Shown here: positions 1 through 10,797 of the stretch, piece by piece
Position numbering within the stretch: position 1 is the stretch's first letter
Layout: each line of letters starts with the position of its first letter
Assembly (NCBI RefSeq): GCF_000972845.2
Contig: NC_040033.1
Location: 4,802,241 to 4,866,240 of the forward strand
Direction of reading: 5' to 3'
DNA: 64,000 nucleotides
Source: Larimichthys crocea
Taxonomy: Eukaryota > Chordata > Actinopteri > Sciaenidae
The notes under the pieces: model-generated
Database searches by the model: none
Seen by the model: the letters and a program-made list of their open reading frames with translations, nothing else
Told to the model about the DNA's origin: nothing
Position numbers and translations under genes: made by a program

Positions 1-280
1 TTGCAATCAATCTCACCCCCGCCACCCCCTAACGGTGCAGACGAATAGCGTGTTTGTCACTGTCTCTGTCCTTGTGTGTGGTCCGGCGCTCTCGTGGAAG
101 TCGCCGGTGTCACCAGCCCGCTGTAATGTCACAGTTTAACTTCCACATGGGCGCTCTTTGTCGCTGTAACGGCCACATTTAGTGAAGGTCAGTAAACCTC
201 ATTGAAGTCAGCTTGTGCAACGCTGCTTTCTTCGTAAACACAGTCTCCATCTGTCTCCTTCACTTAGCCCGTTCTCCCTG

Positions 281-302
281 CACACACACACACACACACA
301 CA
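281..302. repeat. (CA)11 microsatellite
   Basis: A run of pure CA dinucleotides seen directly. It lies inside a chance open frame of 179 codons (213-752), which is one reason that frame is not called as a gene. Confidence 0.95.
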
Positions 303-1574
303 TTGTGGACATTTCCCTTAGTTATTTTAAGGCACGTGAGTTTGATTTCAGGCCGACCTTCAGGTATTCTCTTTGCAGATTTACATGAAAGTTTAATCAG
401 TAGGCCATCTGTTTATATTCAGTCTCATAAAGCTCTTTTGATATTGTTTTATGCGCTGCCAGAGCCAAATCAGTCAATACAGCTGCCAGTGTGTGTGCCC
501 TGTAATGCACTTACAAAGACAGTAATCATTTCGCCCTTGTTTATGATTTTCTGTCAAAGACAATTGCAGGTAATGTTTCCTCAGATGTCGGGGGGGTGGT
601 GGCAAAGCAGGGTCAGCAATTATGAAAAAAAGAAATCAGTGTTTTTCTACGTAATCCTTCGGGATGTAGACAGGTGTCGGAGTAAAAATATCGCCGGTGT
701 ACACCTTGGCGCGGCGGCAGGTGTCGAAGCAGTGAGGCCTAAAAACGCCTAGTCGCCCTCCCGCCTGTGACCTGTTCCTGTCCCGGGGCGTTTGTTATGG
801 ACTCAGATGAACCGGAGCTGTTTAATGTGCCACTTCCAAACAAGGCAAGCCAGCAGGAGTCAGGCAGAGAGTGGAGGGCCGGGCAGGTGGCGTCCCAGCC
901 TTAATCCGTCCCCTCCCTGCACCGACTCTGCGTGCTCAAGCAGGACTACTGTTCCGCTCCAAGTCTCGACACAAGCCCAGTTCATACAGAAACTGTGAGG
1001 CCTCCAGCAGACTGGCCGTCAAAGGGGCTGTTCTTTTGGTATTTTAGAGGCTTTTGGGATATTAAAATATGCTCTGGCCTCATCCGATGCAGTTTTTGAA
1101 TATTGGTGTGGATTAATTAGGTATCCATGCCAAACGAGATGAGCTTTGGGACAGTGCAGCTCCATGAATCATTCCTCAAGGACAGTGGTTCATTAGTGCA
1201 AAGTTTATTTATTTCACTCTTTCCTGGAGTTATTATATTTGGGAGAAACTCTTAATTAAATCCCCTGAATGTACGGAGTCTAATATATTTCTTAAAGGAA
1301 AAGGTTATCCATTATATATGCGTGCATCTTTAATCTGGGATGTTCAGAACACAACAAATGTTGATTTTTATTGACTTGAAAGACTTGAGAGAATTGTCTG
1401 AACTAAACTTTTAACATTTACCTCAATCGGGGCTGTCGCTGTCTGCATGCCTTTGTGTGCTGCTGGTCTGGGGCAATTTTCCTGGTTTGGTCTTTGGTGC
1501 TTTAGCGAGCTTTCAACTTTGTGACAACAGTTTTTTTTTCTGTTTCAACAAAGCTATGTGTCGTGCACACACAA

Positions 1575-1737
1575 CAACTTTGGGATAAACTGGAACTGGA
1601 CTGTGAGCCAGCCTTATTGCCCAACATCAGTGGGTTTACGAACGGTCTTGTGGCTGAATGGGAGCAACCGGATCCCAAAATCTTGCGGAAAGCCTTCTGA
1701 GAGAAGTACAGGCTGTTGTAGTAACATAGCAATGGCC
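1575..1737 (+). mobile_element. Tc1/mariner transposase C-terminal remnant
   Basis: The stretch runs from 'tttgggataaactggaact' through 'cccaacatcagtg' and 'cttgtggctgaatggga' to 'ggaaagccttctgaga'. These are hallmark phrases of the C-terminal transposase region of fish Tc1-like elements. Stops and frameshifts make it inactive. It shares 'caacatcagtg' and 'gctcttgtggctgaatg'-type words with the remnant at 34.4-34.8 kb. Family assignment is from recognition, not alignment. Confidence 0.75.
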
Positions 1738-1948
1738 ATGGTTTTGTCATTTTGGGAGCACTGTCGCCTCACATCAAGAAGGGTCATGCAGGTTTGCATT
1801 GGACTCTAAATCGCCCGTAGGTGAGAGTAGTTGTCTGTTTCTATGTTCCTTGTGATGAACTGGCGACTTGTCCACGGTGTACCCCAACTCTCGCCCTAAG
1901 TCAGCTGGGACTGGGCTGCCGAAAATGGATGGTTTTGTAATTTTGGGA
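1738..1948 (+). mobile_element. Retroposon fragment flanked by a 20-bp target-site duplication
   Basis: The body (1,758-1,928) runs from 'cactgtcgcctcacatcaag' through 'ctctaaatcgcccgtaggtg', 'gaactggcgacttgtccac' and 'gtcagctggga' to 'gaaaatgg'. This is a very common fish repeat that usually ends in ATGG/TGGA tandem units. It is bounded by two 20-bp words, 1,738-1,757 and 1,929-1,948, that differ at one base (c/a). The insertion sits at the end of the Tc1-like remnant. Other 3' pieces of this family are at 22,820-22,884 and 49,744-49,798. Confidence 0.75.
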
Positions 1949-4900
1949 ATGCATTTGGAACAACATCCATTTTTCAGCTGTAGCACCTTTTTTGCACAAC
2001 CCACATCTCAATACTTGAAGTTTGATATTGGATTGTACTTAGTGTTCTTTAAAAAAAAAAGTAAAGAAAAGAAACTCTTCTGTACGCCGTGTATATGCAC
2101 ATGGAAGGAGAATCAATAAACTATATTTTTCCGAGTTAACAATACTGTGGTTTGCCTAAACTGTGTATTCAAATTATGAAGAACCCCTGAAAAGGATTTT
2201 GTATTTCACACACTACCGATGATGATCTCCAAAGAGTGCATCACTTTCTATTCTGTGTGGAAATGGAGTCTATTCAGGCTCCTGTCTGTGGAGAAATTGC
2301 TATCTCTGCCTCTTAAGATGAATTCCTCCCTGTATGATTGTGAAGAAAATAGTGAGTGTGTGGCAAGGCTGCCTTGATTCTCAGGTACTGATATCTCAAC
2401 TGATCTCATGCTTATCTGTATGTGCTGTCTTATCAAAACCTCTACTGTATCTGCTGTAAATCAGTCAAAAACTGAATTTACACTGCCAAAAAAACATCTT
2501 ATCAAGGCAGTTCAGTCAGGACTCTTTTTTTGTCAAAGAAACTATTTCCAATTGGAGTAAGTTATATTTAGCAGTGTGGCTTCCCGGGCCGTCCATGCGC
2601 ATGCATGAAAAGCTTAAGGCGGGGTACAGAGCATCAGTGGCATCAAAAATGACATTGATTGGTTGTAAAGCAGTTTGCAGAGGAAGGAGCAGGCTTAAAA
2701 GCAGCTTAGTCCGAAAGACTAAAATCCAGCATCCTGTAGTGGAGCCCACACTCAAGATAGCACCTCCTGAATCCATCTCCTGAAGGCCAAGCATTTATTA
2801 GACTCCAATTCATTAAGATCAACCTACGAGTAATGAGGCTACAGTATGCCATTGCCCTCTTTTGTATGTTTGTGGTATGTATCTCCGAGGGTGTGACACT
2901 ATATAGCTGTGAACTGGGTTTGCATAAAAACTGAAAGGCAGTCGAAATATGGAGGACCAAAAATCAACTAGGGGAACATGTGACCCAATCTGGATTCACC
3001 ATCAAGGAGATACGTTTAAATAATGTATTAATAAAACGGAAAAGATTGTCAGTGAAGCATGAGCTCTTGTACTTCGATTTATTGCTGGAGTTGTGGGGAA
3101 TCTGCCATAGCACCAGGCATGACAGACCCCCTCAGGACCAAGTGGAGAGCAGGAAGGAGAGGATGGAATAAAAAAAGAGGAGGTTAGGAAGGTATTTATA
3201 GAAATGTCGGAAGTGGCACGGCTGAGGCGTGGTCCTGCTTTTGAAACTCTGCTCGTAGCTTCAAAGTAAGGAGGAGTTAAGGCGAGTCATTGCACCAAAA
3301 TCGACGCAAATGAATCTCGATTCAAGAAATCTTTTAAACAAACACTGCTTTTAAAGATGATGAGTCATCAAGGGCTCGAAGACAAAAAACATTTGACATT
3401 TTGCACAACACTGTTTAAGTGCTTCAGGGAGGATTCTCCTGTTAAAATGCTAAATCAGTGCAATCATTTAGAAGCACTTATTTTTGCTGTAATTACACAT
3501 CAAGGAGAGACGTTTTGGGAACAAAGGCACCTCACTCCGAGCTGCAAACTGTGCCAGTTCAGCTCATGTGAGGAGTTATGAGATAGCATGTTGTTTCCAC
3601 TCAGTTAGGAGGGTTTGTTGATGGATGCTCCCCTGCCAGACAAGCCAGCCAGTCTCTAACTGCTCCTGACAACCACTTTGTTCTCTCACACTCACACACA
3701 CCGAGTGTGTTTCCGTCTCCTTCTCAGAAAATCTGTGCCTGCTGTAACCGATAGCTCCATGTTGCTAAGAGGTTGCTCTGTTCTCTGCATCAATGCAACT
3801 AGGTCAGATGTTCACAATTGGCATCTGGGTATTCGTCAGACTGAGGGATGTCAGGCTGACTGACAGCGTGACAGTTAATTGAAACTGTGGGTGGATCGCG
3901 TTGCGTTCATTCCGTGCCGCTGAATGCGAGCAGTCACTGAGATCATTGCATGAAGCCGTCATGAGCACAATGTCTTCTACATGGATGAGCATGATTGCAT
4001 CGCCTGGTTTTAATCAGATTTAGGATATGACTGAGAATATACAGTCAGAGTTCATATACTTGTGTACAGTACAAGCAATTTACGAGGCTGTAAGCCAGGA
4101 ATAAATATGTATTTACTGCCCAGATTATTCTACTTCCCTTTCTAAGTAGTAACATTCGTCAATGCTGGAGTCCATAAACTCTTTGCAGGTTGTCAAACCC
4201 GCCAAATTCACACACACACACACAAAAGCCCTGCCAATGGAAATACCTCCACAGTTGGAGGGATGACCTTTTTGGCTGAACTCTGCTTCATCAAACATTC
4301 TGCTGGATTTGGCAGGTTTTACTCTGTCACTTCTAACAGAACGCGGATCCTCTGTTTTGTTGGCGTTCGGCTTTCGCTTTCAGTCCAAGCGTGGGGATCT
4401 TTATATTTTCCTTTAAAACCGACTTTAATTACTGCGTGACACGAGTCGAGGACACGTGCCAGACGGTGATCGGATGTTAGAAGAAGGTGCCACAGAATCC
4501 CAGTCAAGTAACATGTTCAGGTTTCTCCACGACAATTAAAATTTCTTGGCCACTAGGTGGCAGCGAAATATTTACTGACATATCACCTCATGAGGAGAAT
4601 ATGTTATGAAATAAACAACTGTTATTGGATCTATTTATTTGGTGGTGCACTTGCCTCCAGCTGGTGGACATAAATCCAATATTAACTCTCTTTTAGCTTC
4701 TGTTTTTGGTCTCCACCAACTCCTGAGGGAAATATTTGGCTCTTCAGCTCCTAAATCTTTCTCTATGTTCACCATCTAGTCTCTAACTGCTGTTTGGTGC
4801 TGAGATGGTAGTGCACATTGGGTTTTTAGAACATCTAGAGCTGGGAAATAATGCTACGAGAGCACTACTTGTGACAGAAATCAAGTTTTTCTTTCAGGTG

Positions 4901-6895
4901 ACGAGTATCTAAAGCAGTATCCCGTATGCTGAACGCAGTATGATTAGAAAGATTACCTTTTCCTTTGTAGTCGACGCTGCACACTTACTGTACTTGACAC
5001 GTAAAGACCCTCAAATTATCTGACAAATTGCCGGGTTCAGTGTTCGATCAAAACTCCCTTCTGCCTTTTTGCATTGTGTTGAAAAGAGGTTGTGCCACAT
5101 TAGCATATAAACTGCTGGAGTGAGCTGACCGTGCTGCCGCTGACAGTTCGCCTTTGTCAGGCTACTTCAAAGTTTGTGCCGATGATCACAGCGCTCTGTG
5201 AGGTTGAGATAAAGACATGCTTAAAAATGGATTCGCCTATTAGAGATTGAGCTACGTGTATAAGAAATGTCACTTTAAATGTAAACTCATGAGTTCATTT
5301 TTCCAGTGATTGCCTCTGTGTTCAATCCATAAATCTTTACTGATTATAAAATCAGTATTTATTCCCTCTAAACCTCGCCATCTGACGAGAGGCTGAAACT
5401 TACGAGCGCTGTTGCGTTCCCCTGCAGTCTATGGCACAGTCTGGTGACTCTGATAATCAGACTCCAAACTCGAGCGATGCACCAAACAGATGCCTTCAAA
5501 GGTGTTTTTGTCCCCCGTGATGAAATCCGGGAGGAACTGAGGATCAGTCGGTGTCGGTCCATCTGTTAGGCACAATATGCCACACATAGCTGGGACTTTC
5601 ACACGCGGAGAGTGATGCGAGTCATTGTTGCGTCCTTGCAATTACCAGCCGTTTTGAAAACAGGGAAAAAGACATTTCAAAATTGTATTTACTCACATCT
5701 TTACTCCAAACACCAATCAGTGTCTTCTGTTTGACCAAACCGAGACAGTCGACACTTTTTCTTTCTGCTCGTGAACTGAAATTATTTATTGATCAGTCCT
5801 TTTACTTCACAACCTGGACGAGGAGACATCCAAAAGAGGATGCAGGATAAAATTTAACACCTCATTTACACCTGGTATTAAAATGGGATATATATCTTTA
5901 TATGGTATAAAGATATTAAACTAGCCGATCTCATTTACACCTGATATTTTTTAATGCATCCTCATTATCCTCATTGACCCCGCCTCTCAGTGTCAGTGTC
6001 TGGATATGCTCCAGCATAAGCAGTTACAGATAATGTATGTATGTACTTGTAAATTATCTTTAGTTACAGTGATGGTCAGACAAAACAAACTACTTACTTG
6101 TGGCTCTGGGATCTGGCAGCATTTTACAATTTTTATGACGTTTTACAGACTAAATTATGAACTAATATATTTTTAAAAAGTCTTAATTACAGCTCTACTG
6201 GCCATTCAAATGTATGTAAATGAGTTCAATGCCTGAAGTTGAAATGCAATAAGCATAACACAGCTCATTCCCCATGATCCGTTATTAATATTTGACATAC
6301 TCTTTAGATATTTAGCTGTCATTGAAGCGTAAATCATCTTTGGTATTATTTTTTCTGTCATGTGATCTCCACTTGTAGAAAATCTCGCACTGATCCAGAC
6401 ATGAAATTATTTATTTTTTTATCAGTAATGTGCTGTGGTGTTAACATGACAAGAGGAGGATGTTCAGTGTCGTTGTCTGAACCTCCCGTCCTTCCATCCG
6501 TCCGCTCTTTAAAGATGATTTCTCTGACAGCTGCGACGCACGGATCAAAGCATGTGTCAGATTCAAATTAGAGGACGTGGTCATAGTTTGGAGCTCTTCT
6601 TTCTGGCTCAGTGGTGCTGTAGCACTTCAGATAACCTCTCCCCTACTAACACGGGTGTAGTTCTCCCCCTCGGTCCAGCGTGTCCATTACCAATGTGTTA
6701 TTAATGCCGAGCCCCAGTTTGACCAGTCACTGTGACTGTGAATCATTCATAGTGGTTTGCAAATGTGAATATGATATGACATGTTGGGAAATGGTTCTCT
6801 CTTCACTCCTGCTAAAGCTTGTGTTATTGTTGCAGGCACATATTGATAGCATTGCATTTGGGGAAAAGGGAAAGTAATGACGATCGCTTTGGCCT

Positions 6896-6985
6896 TGACT
6901 GAATTATTGGATGGATTGCCGTGAAATTCGGCACAGGCATTCATCTTTTGCGTGGGTTGAATTGTAATATCTTTGTGGAGATTCT
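6896..6985 (-). repeat. Dispersed fish repeat (family shared with 30.4 kb)
   Basis: 'attggatggattgccgtgaa' followed by 'ttcggcacaggcattcatc' and 'gggttgaattgtaatatctt' matches a repeat very common in fish genomes; on the opposite strand it reads '...ccatccaata...'. A different part of the same family, in the opposite orientation, is at 30,412-30,490. Family name not known to me. No coding capacity is seen. Confidence 0.55.
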
Positions 6986-8225
6986 GGCTTTTCTTTCAGT
7001 GCCATTTTCAGGCACAGAGTTTGAAAAATACAGCCATAAAAGTACGCTGTATGATGGCCAAGTATGCATGAAAACATTGCACAAATGGGTTTTTAAAATG
7101 AAGAAAAAACCTGACATGTAGGCTGCCCCACGTGCTGGAAAATCGGCCTCTATGTGCCTCCAAATAGCTGAGTAGTTACGAGTTCTCTGTATGTTTCATT
7201 AGAGCTGTAAAATCTGAGTCACATAGTAAAAATATTCAAATCTTAACCAGGGTAAGGATCCGTTTCGCCCTAAATACATCACGACTTTCAGCTCTCTGGT
7301 GCCACACGGGATGCAGCTGGCGTCCGCCCATCAGCTTCAGCACTGCTGTTCGTTTCACTGTCTACCTTCCTGGTTGATGAATTCATCTCCTAAACTTCCT
7401 AAAGCCTTTGCCTCCCACCTGATGTCAGTACGGACTTGAAGATTATCTGGTTTTCATCCGTTTATAAAACTCTCGGTAACTCCAGCACAAGCTTGCGAGA
7501 AGCTTCACAGCATCTGAGAATTTGGATTCGGTTTGCCGAACATCATCCTTTTTTTAATGCGGGAAGCTTTCGTATTCACATTATGCACTTCAGAAAAGCC
7601 GCAGTTGCTTAATGATAGTCCAGGTTTTATTTTCCTACATCTGTGAATAAACTGTTTCCTAAATCTCTAAATCGCTGATATCCGAGCTGCTCACAAGCAC
7701 TTAAACGCGTCATGTAAAAGGATTTAAAACAAACCACATTTTCAACCACATTACCAGCCTTATTATACCATATGTCTGCAACTTGATCACATCTGGGATA
7801 GATATAATGCCTCACTTACACAAAGTGAAACCACTGGCTGATTGGAAAGGAGCAAAAGCTTTCACCGGTCTGAGAAACTATAATGCAATATACTTTTTAA
7901 AAAATGGTGATGTGAATTCAATTTCATTGCCAGATAAACATAAAAAAAAAAACATCAGTATGGTCTTTTGATTGTTCAGTTCCAGCGTTTTTTCTTCCTG
8001 AACCAACACGGCCGGTCCGGCCTCGCTGATCTTCAAACTCACCTAAAAGCATTTTTATTATTCTGGGTTTCAATAGACGGTTAAAGTGTCACATAATGGT
8101 CCGCCCACTGATGCTCAGGCTTTTTCAACACTGCACAAACTATAGAGAACCTTTTCTGTATGTGGCTGCATTACTTCCTTCCTCAGATCAGTTTGACAGG
8201 ATAAAAATATAGCAAAACATCTCTT

Positions 8226-8475
8226 AAAGGTCCAGTAAGTAACATTAAGGAGGATCTATTGACAGAATGCGGCAGAAATGGATTCAGTACTCATCTCATC
8301 GTATTATTGTGTTTCATAGCTAGTAATAATAATAATAATGTCAATAATTAATAGCTAACTATTATTAGTTATTATAGTAGGAATAATAGGAATAGTAGTT
8401 TGAGTAGTTTCTCAAACTCACAAGGAGAAGGTGAGGCGAGGGGTATTCGGTTGGTTACAATCTGAACTGTTTCAC
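8226..8475 (+). mobile_element. Decayed MITE-like repeat
   Basis: The left end reads 'taaaggtccagtaagtaaca' and 'aggaggatctattgacagaa'. The right part reads 'ggtgaggcgaggggtattcg' and 'gttggttacaatctg'. These are the two ends of a short non-autonomous element abundant in percomorph fish. The middle is replaced or decayed by AT-rich TAATAA sequence. Pieces of the same family are at 57,241-57,300 and near 61,325. Confidence 0.6.
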
Positions 8476-10698
8476 GCGCGCCCTTTTAAAAGTTGTATCT
8501 CTTCCAGTAATTTATTTTGTCACTATTATGTAATTGTAAACTTATTTTACGGTATGTTTCTTTCTACTTTACGACCATTTCGTAAAACTTCCTTACTTTA
8601 TTCTTCCTAAGAATATTTACCTTGTTTTTTTCTGTTGTATCTTTTGTTTCACCTTTTTGTAATGTTGCCGACATTTCTGTTTCTATACAAAGGTTGATGA
8701 AGGTATTCGAATTTTAATACTGAATGTAGTCGTTGCGGTAGCAGTAGTGATTTCTGTGTGATCCATTTTCTAAGTCGGATTTGAATTGTTTTCTTCTCGA
8801 TTTTTAAGTTTGAGCGCTAATTAAAATAGATTTCTAGCCAAAAGTAAGACATGAAAGTGATTTTACATAACTTGCTAATACACAATATCTTGTACCCCGT
8901 GTACAGAGAGCATGGAGAAATGAACATGAATACTTTTAGTCCTGTTTAGAACATGTGGTAGTTGTAGTACACTTCAATAAAACAACACCACAACAAATGT
9001 TCAAAAAAAATCACCTGCCAAAACCTTTTTTAACAGATGGAGGAAAAACTTTTTAGAAAAACTCTCTCGGCTTTTCATATGTTCTGAAGTCATAAACACG
9101 AGAGAGAAAACAATTTAGATCAGACTCATCTCACTTCCAGAGTTACCCAGATAATATTGGCTCATTAGTTTGTTAATCTTTGTTTAAACAGAGAGAGAAA
9201 AACAGATAAGGTACTATGAGCACAATTTAGATCCACTACATCAGACAAATTAGTTCCATAATAAAGAAAATTATTACAGATGGATCAGAGTGCAACGTTC
9301 AGCAAAGGTTATTAAAATGAAATCAAATTACTGTTTCGATCCAGCAGCCTGTGCTGTAAGCTGTTTTTGTTTGTCCTGCTTTACTGCTGATCTCCATTGT
9401 CTTAAAGAAAATCATATTTCTGATGCTGCTGAAGCCAAAATTCTTTTTTTACCACACATGTAAAGTGATAGACGGGCTTAGCCAGGGGGATTAAACATCA
9501 CACATTAGGAAGACAGACTTGTAGCTGAAATATCACAGCTTTGATCCTCGTAGCAGCCGACGTGTCCATCACCAGGGAGACGTCCGATTCCTCAAAACAT
9601 CTCGAAGTCGGTGTTGAATTAAAACTTACTAAAAATGAAACCTAAGGCCGAGAATGCTCGTGTTATACACAAGACATCGTCCACACACACGAGCCGTTAA
9701 AGGCGTCTCCCGACATATTTTTATCCTCCCACCACGTTTATATGGAGGTGAAATGAGTCATGTTATGTAGCGGGAGATGATATGATGAGCATTGATGGAT
9801 GAAATTAGGCCGAAATGAAGTGCAGGAGGCATCTGCTGTAAATATGCAACGTCTGAAGCTGCACCAGTCGTTAATCAAAGGCCTGAGGGAGTTCGTACGA
9901 AGCTTCTGGTTTGTTGTTTTTACCCGTTTGTTCATATCTCAGCTGCACACTTTTAAAGGTTGCAGCCCGCAGGTAAATATTAAGATGCGTTTGTAGATCA
10001 AAATGTGGAAGTGGATGTTATCTTCTGTCTGGGCTTGTGAAATTATTCTTATCTTTGTTTTGTTTTTTGTTTTTTTGTGTTTTTTTGGGTATTTCACCTT
10101 TTTTTTCTTTAAGAATGTTAAAAAATAAATTGTCCAAATGTTGCGTTTCTGCTCCAGCTATCAAACAATTAAAAGTTACTAAATGGTTTGTTTGTTTTGA
10201 ATCTGAACAGTGTCCCCCCCCAAGCCCTCATCACAGCAACACAACTACTCCATGTCCATAAATAATAATTCACCTACAAACTTTAGTGGTCTGACTTTGT
10301 CGTACACCTATCTGTTGTGTCGAGGGGGTGACCCAGCCCGATCTTTTGACCTCTGTTACCATAGTAATGATCAGGATGGTACGGTAAACAAAGCATAAAG
10401 CTGCAAGGAGAGAAGTCAATGTCTCCATAACAATGGAAGATTTAACACTGTCCCTATAGTGACCTCGAAACATGTTTGACCCTGGGTGACCCCATACTAT
10501 ATCGATGTTTTATGACCTTCTCATTGAAGAGGCGTTATTGTAAAGTCTTACATTTGTGCTGCGAGCTTTTTTTTTTGCTGTTCCACTCACTCCAGGATGT
10601 TATGGAAAGATAAACACCTCCAAGTGTTTCTGTAACCGATGCACTGGGAGATGCTGAGTTTGCTTTATGCTGATGTTGTGGTTCTTTTCTTTCGGCAG

Positions 10699-10797
10699 GT
10701 GAGGATGACCGCTTGGCTCTCAAGGGCAAGGTGACCGTTGGAGACCTGTTCAGGAAAGACTTCAAGGTTCACGACCCCAACGCCAAATGGATAAGCA
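10699..10797 (+). CDS. dpp6: dpp6 visible exon 1
   Basis: Residues 1-32 of the visible product, with [20 protein letters not shown], the start of the extracellular domain just after the membrane segment. Acceptor 'ttcggcag', donor 'gtgagt'. It begins with two bases that complete a codon from an upstream exon and ends after the first base of a codon. Confidence 0.95.

Larger units (their letters stand above)
1..10698. other. Non-coding stretch upstream of the first visible dpp6 exon
   Basis: No exon could be supported here. By comparison with human DPP6 this should be the intron after the transmembrane exon, or contain it, but I saw no stretch coding for the conserved hydrophobic segment that follows the NWKG motif in DPP6/DPP10. 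The stretch holds a CA microsatellite, a Tc1-like remnant with a retroposon inserted in it, part of a dispersed repeat near 6.9 kb and a decayed MITE near 8.2-8.5 kb. A segment at about 4,530-4,860 and the motif 'catttacacctg' repeated near 5,867 and 5,934 resemble fish dispersed repeats but are not assigned. Bases 660-1,000 are GC-richer than their surroundings. Everything else is unassigned. Confidence 0.6.

Noticed and set aside
213..752. Open frame of 179 codons on the plus strand
   Set aside because: It runs through a CA microsatellite (HTHTHTH), has no recognisable domain and sits in repeat-bearing intronic or intergenic DNA.
10037..10261. Hydrophobic frame that might be the missing dpp6 transmembrane exon
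   Set aside because: It is a translation of a T-rich tract, lacks the conserved NWKG-type lead-in and has no fitting splice phase to the exon at 10,699.
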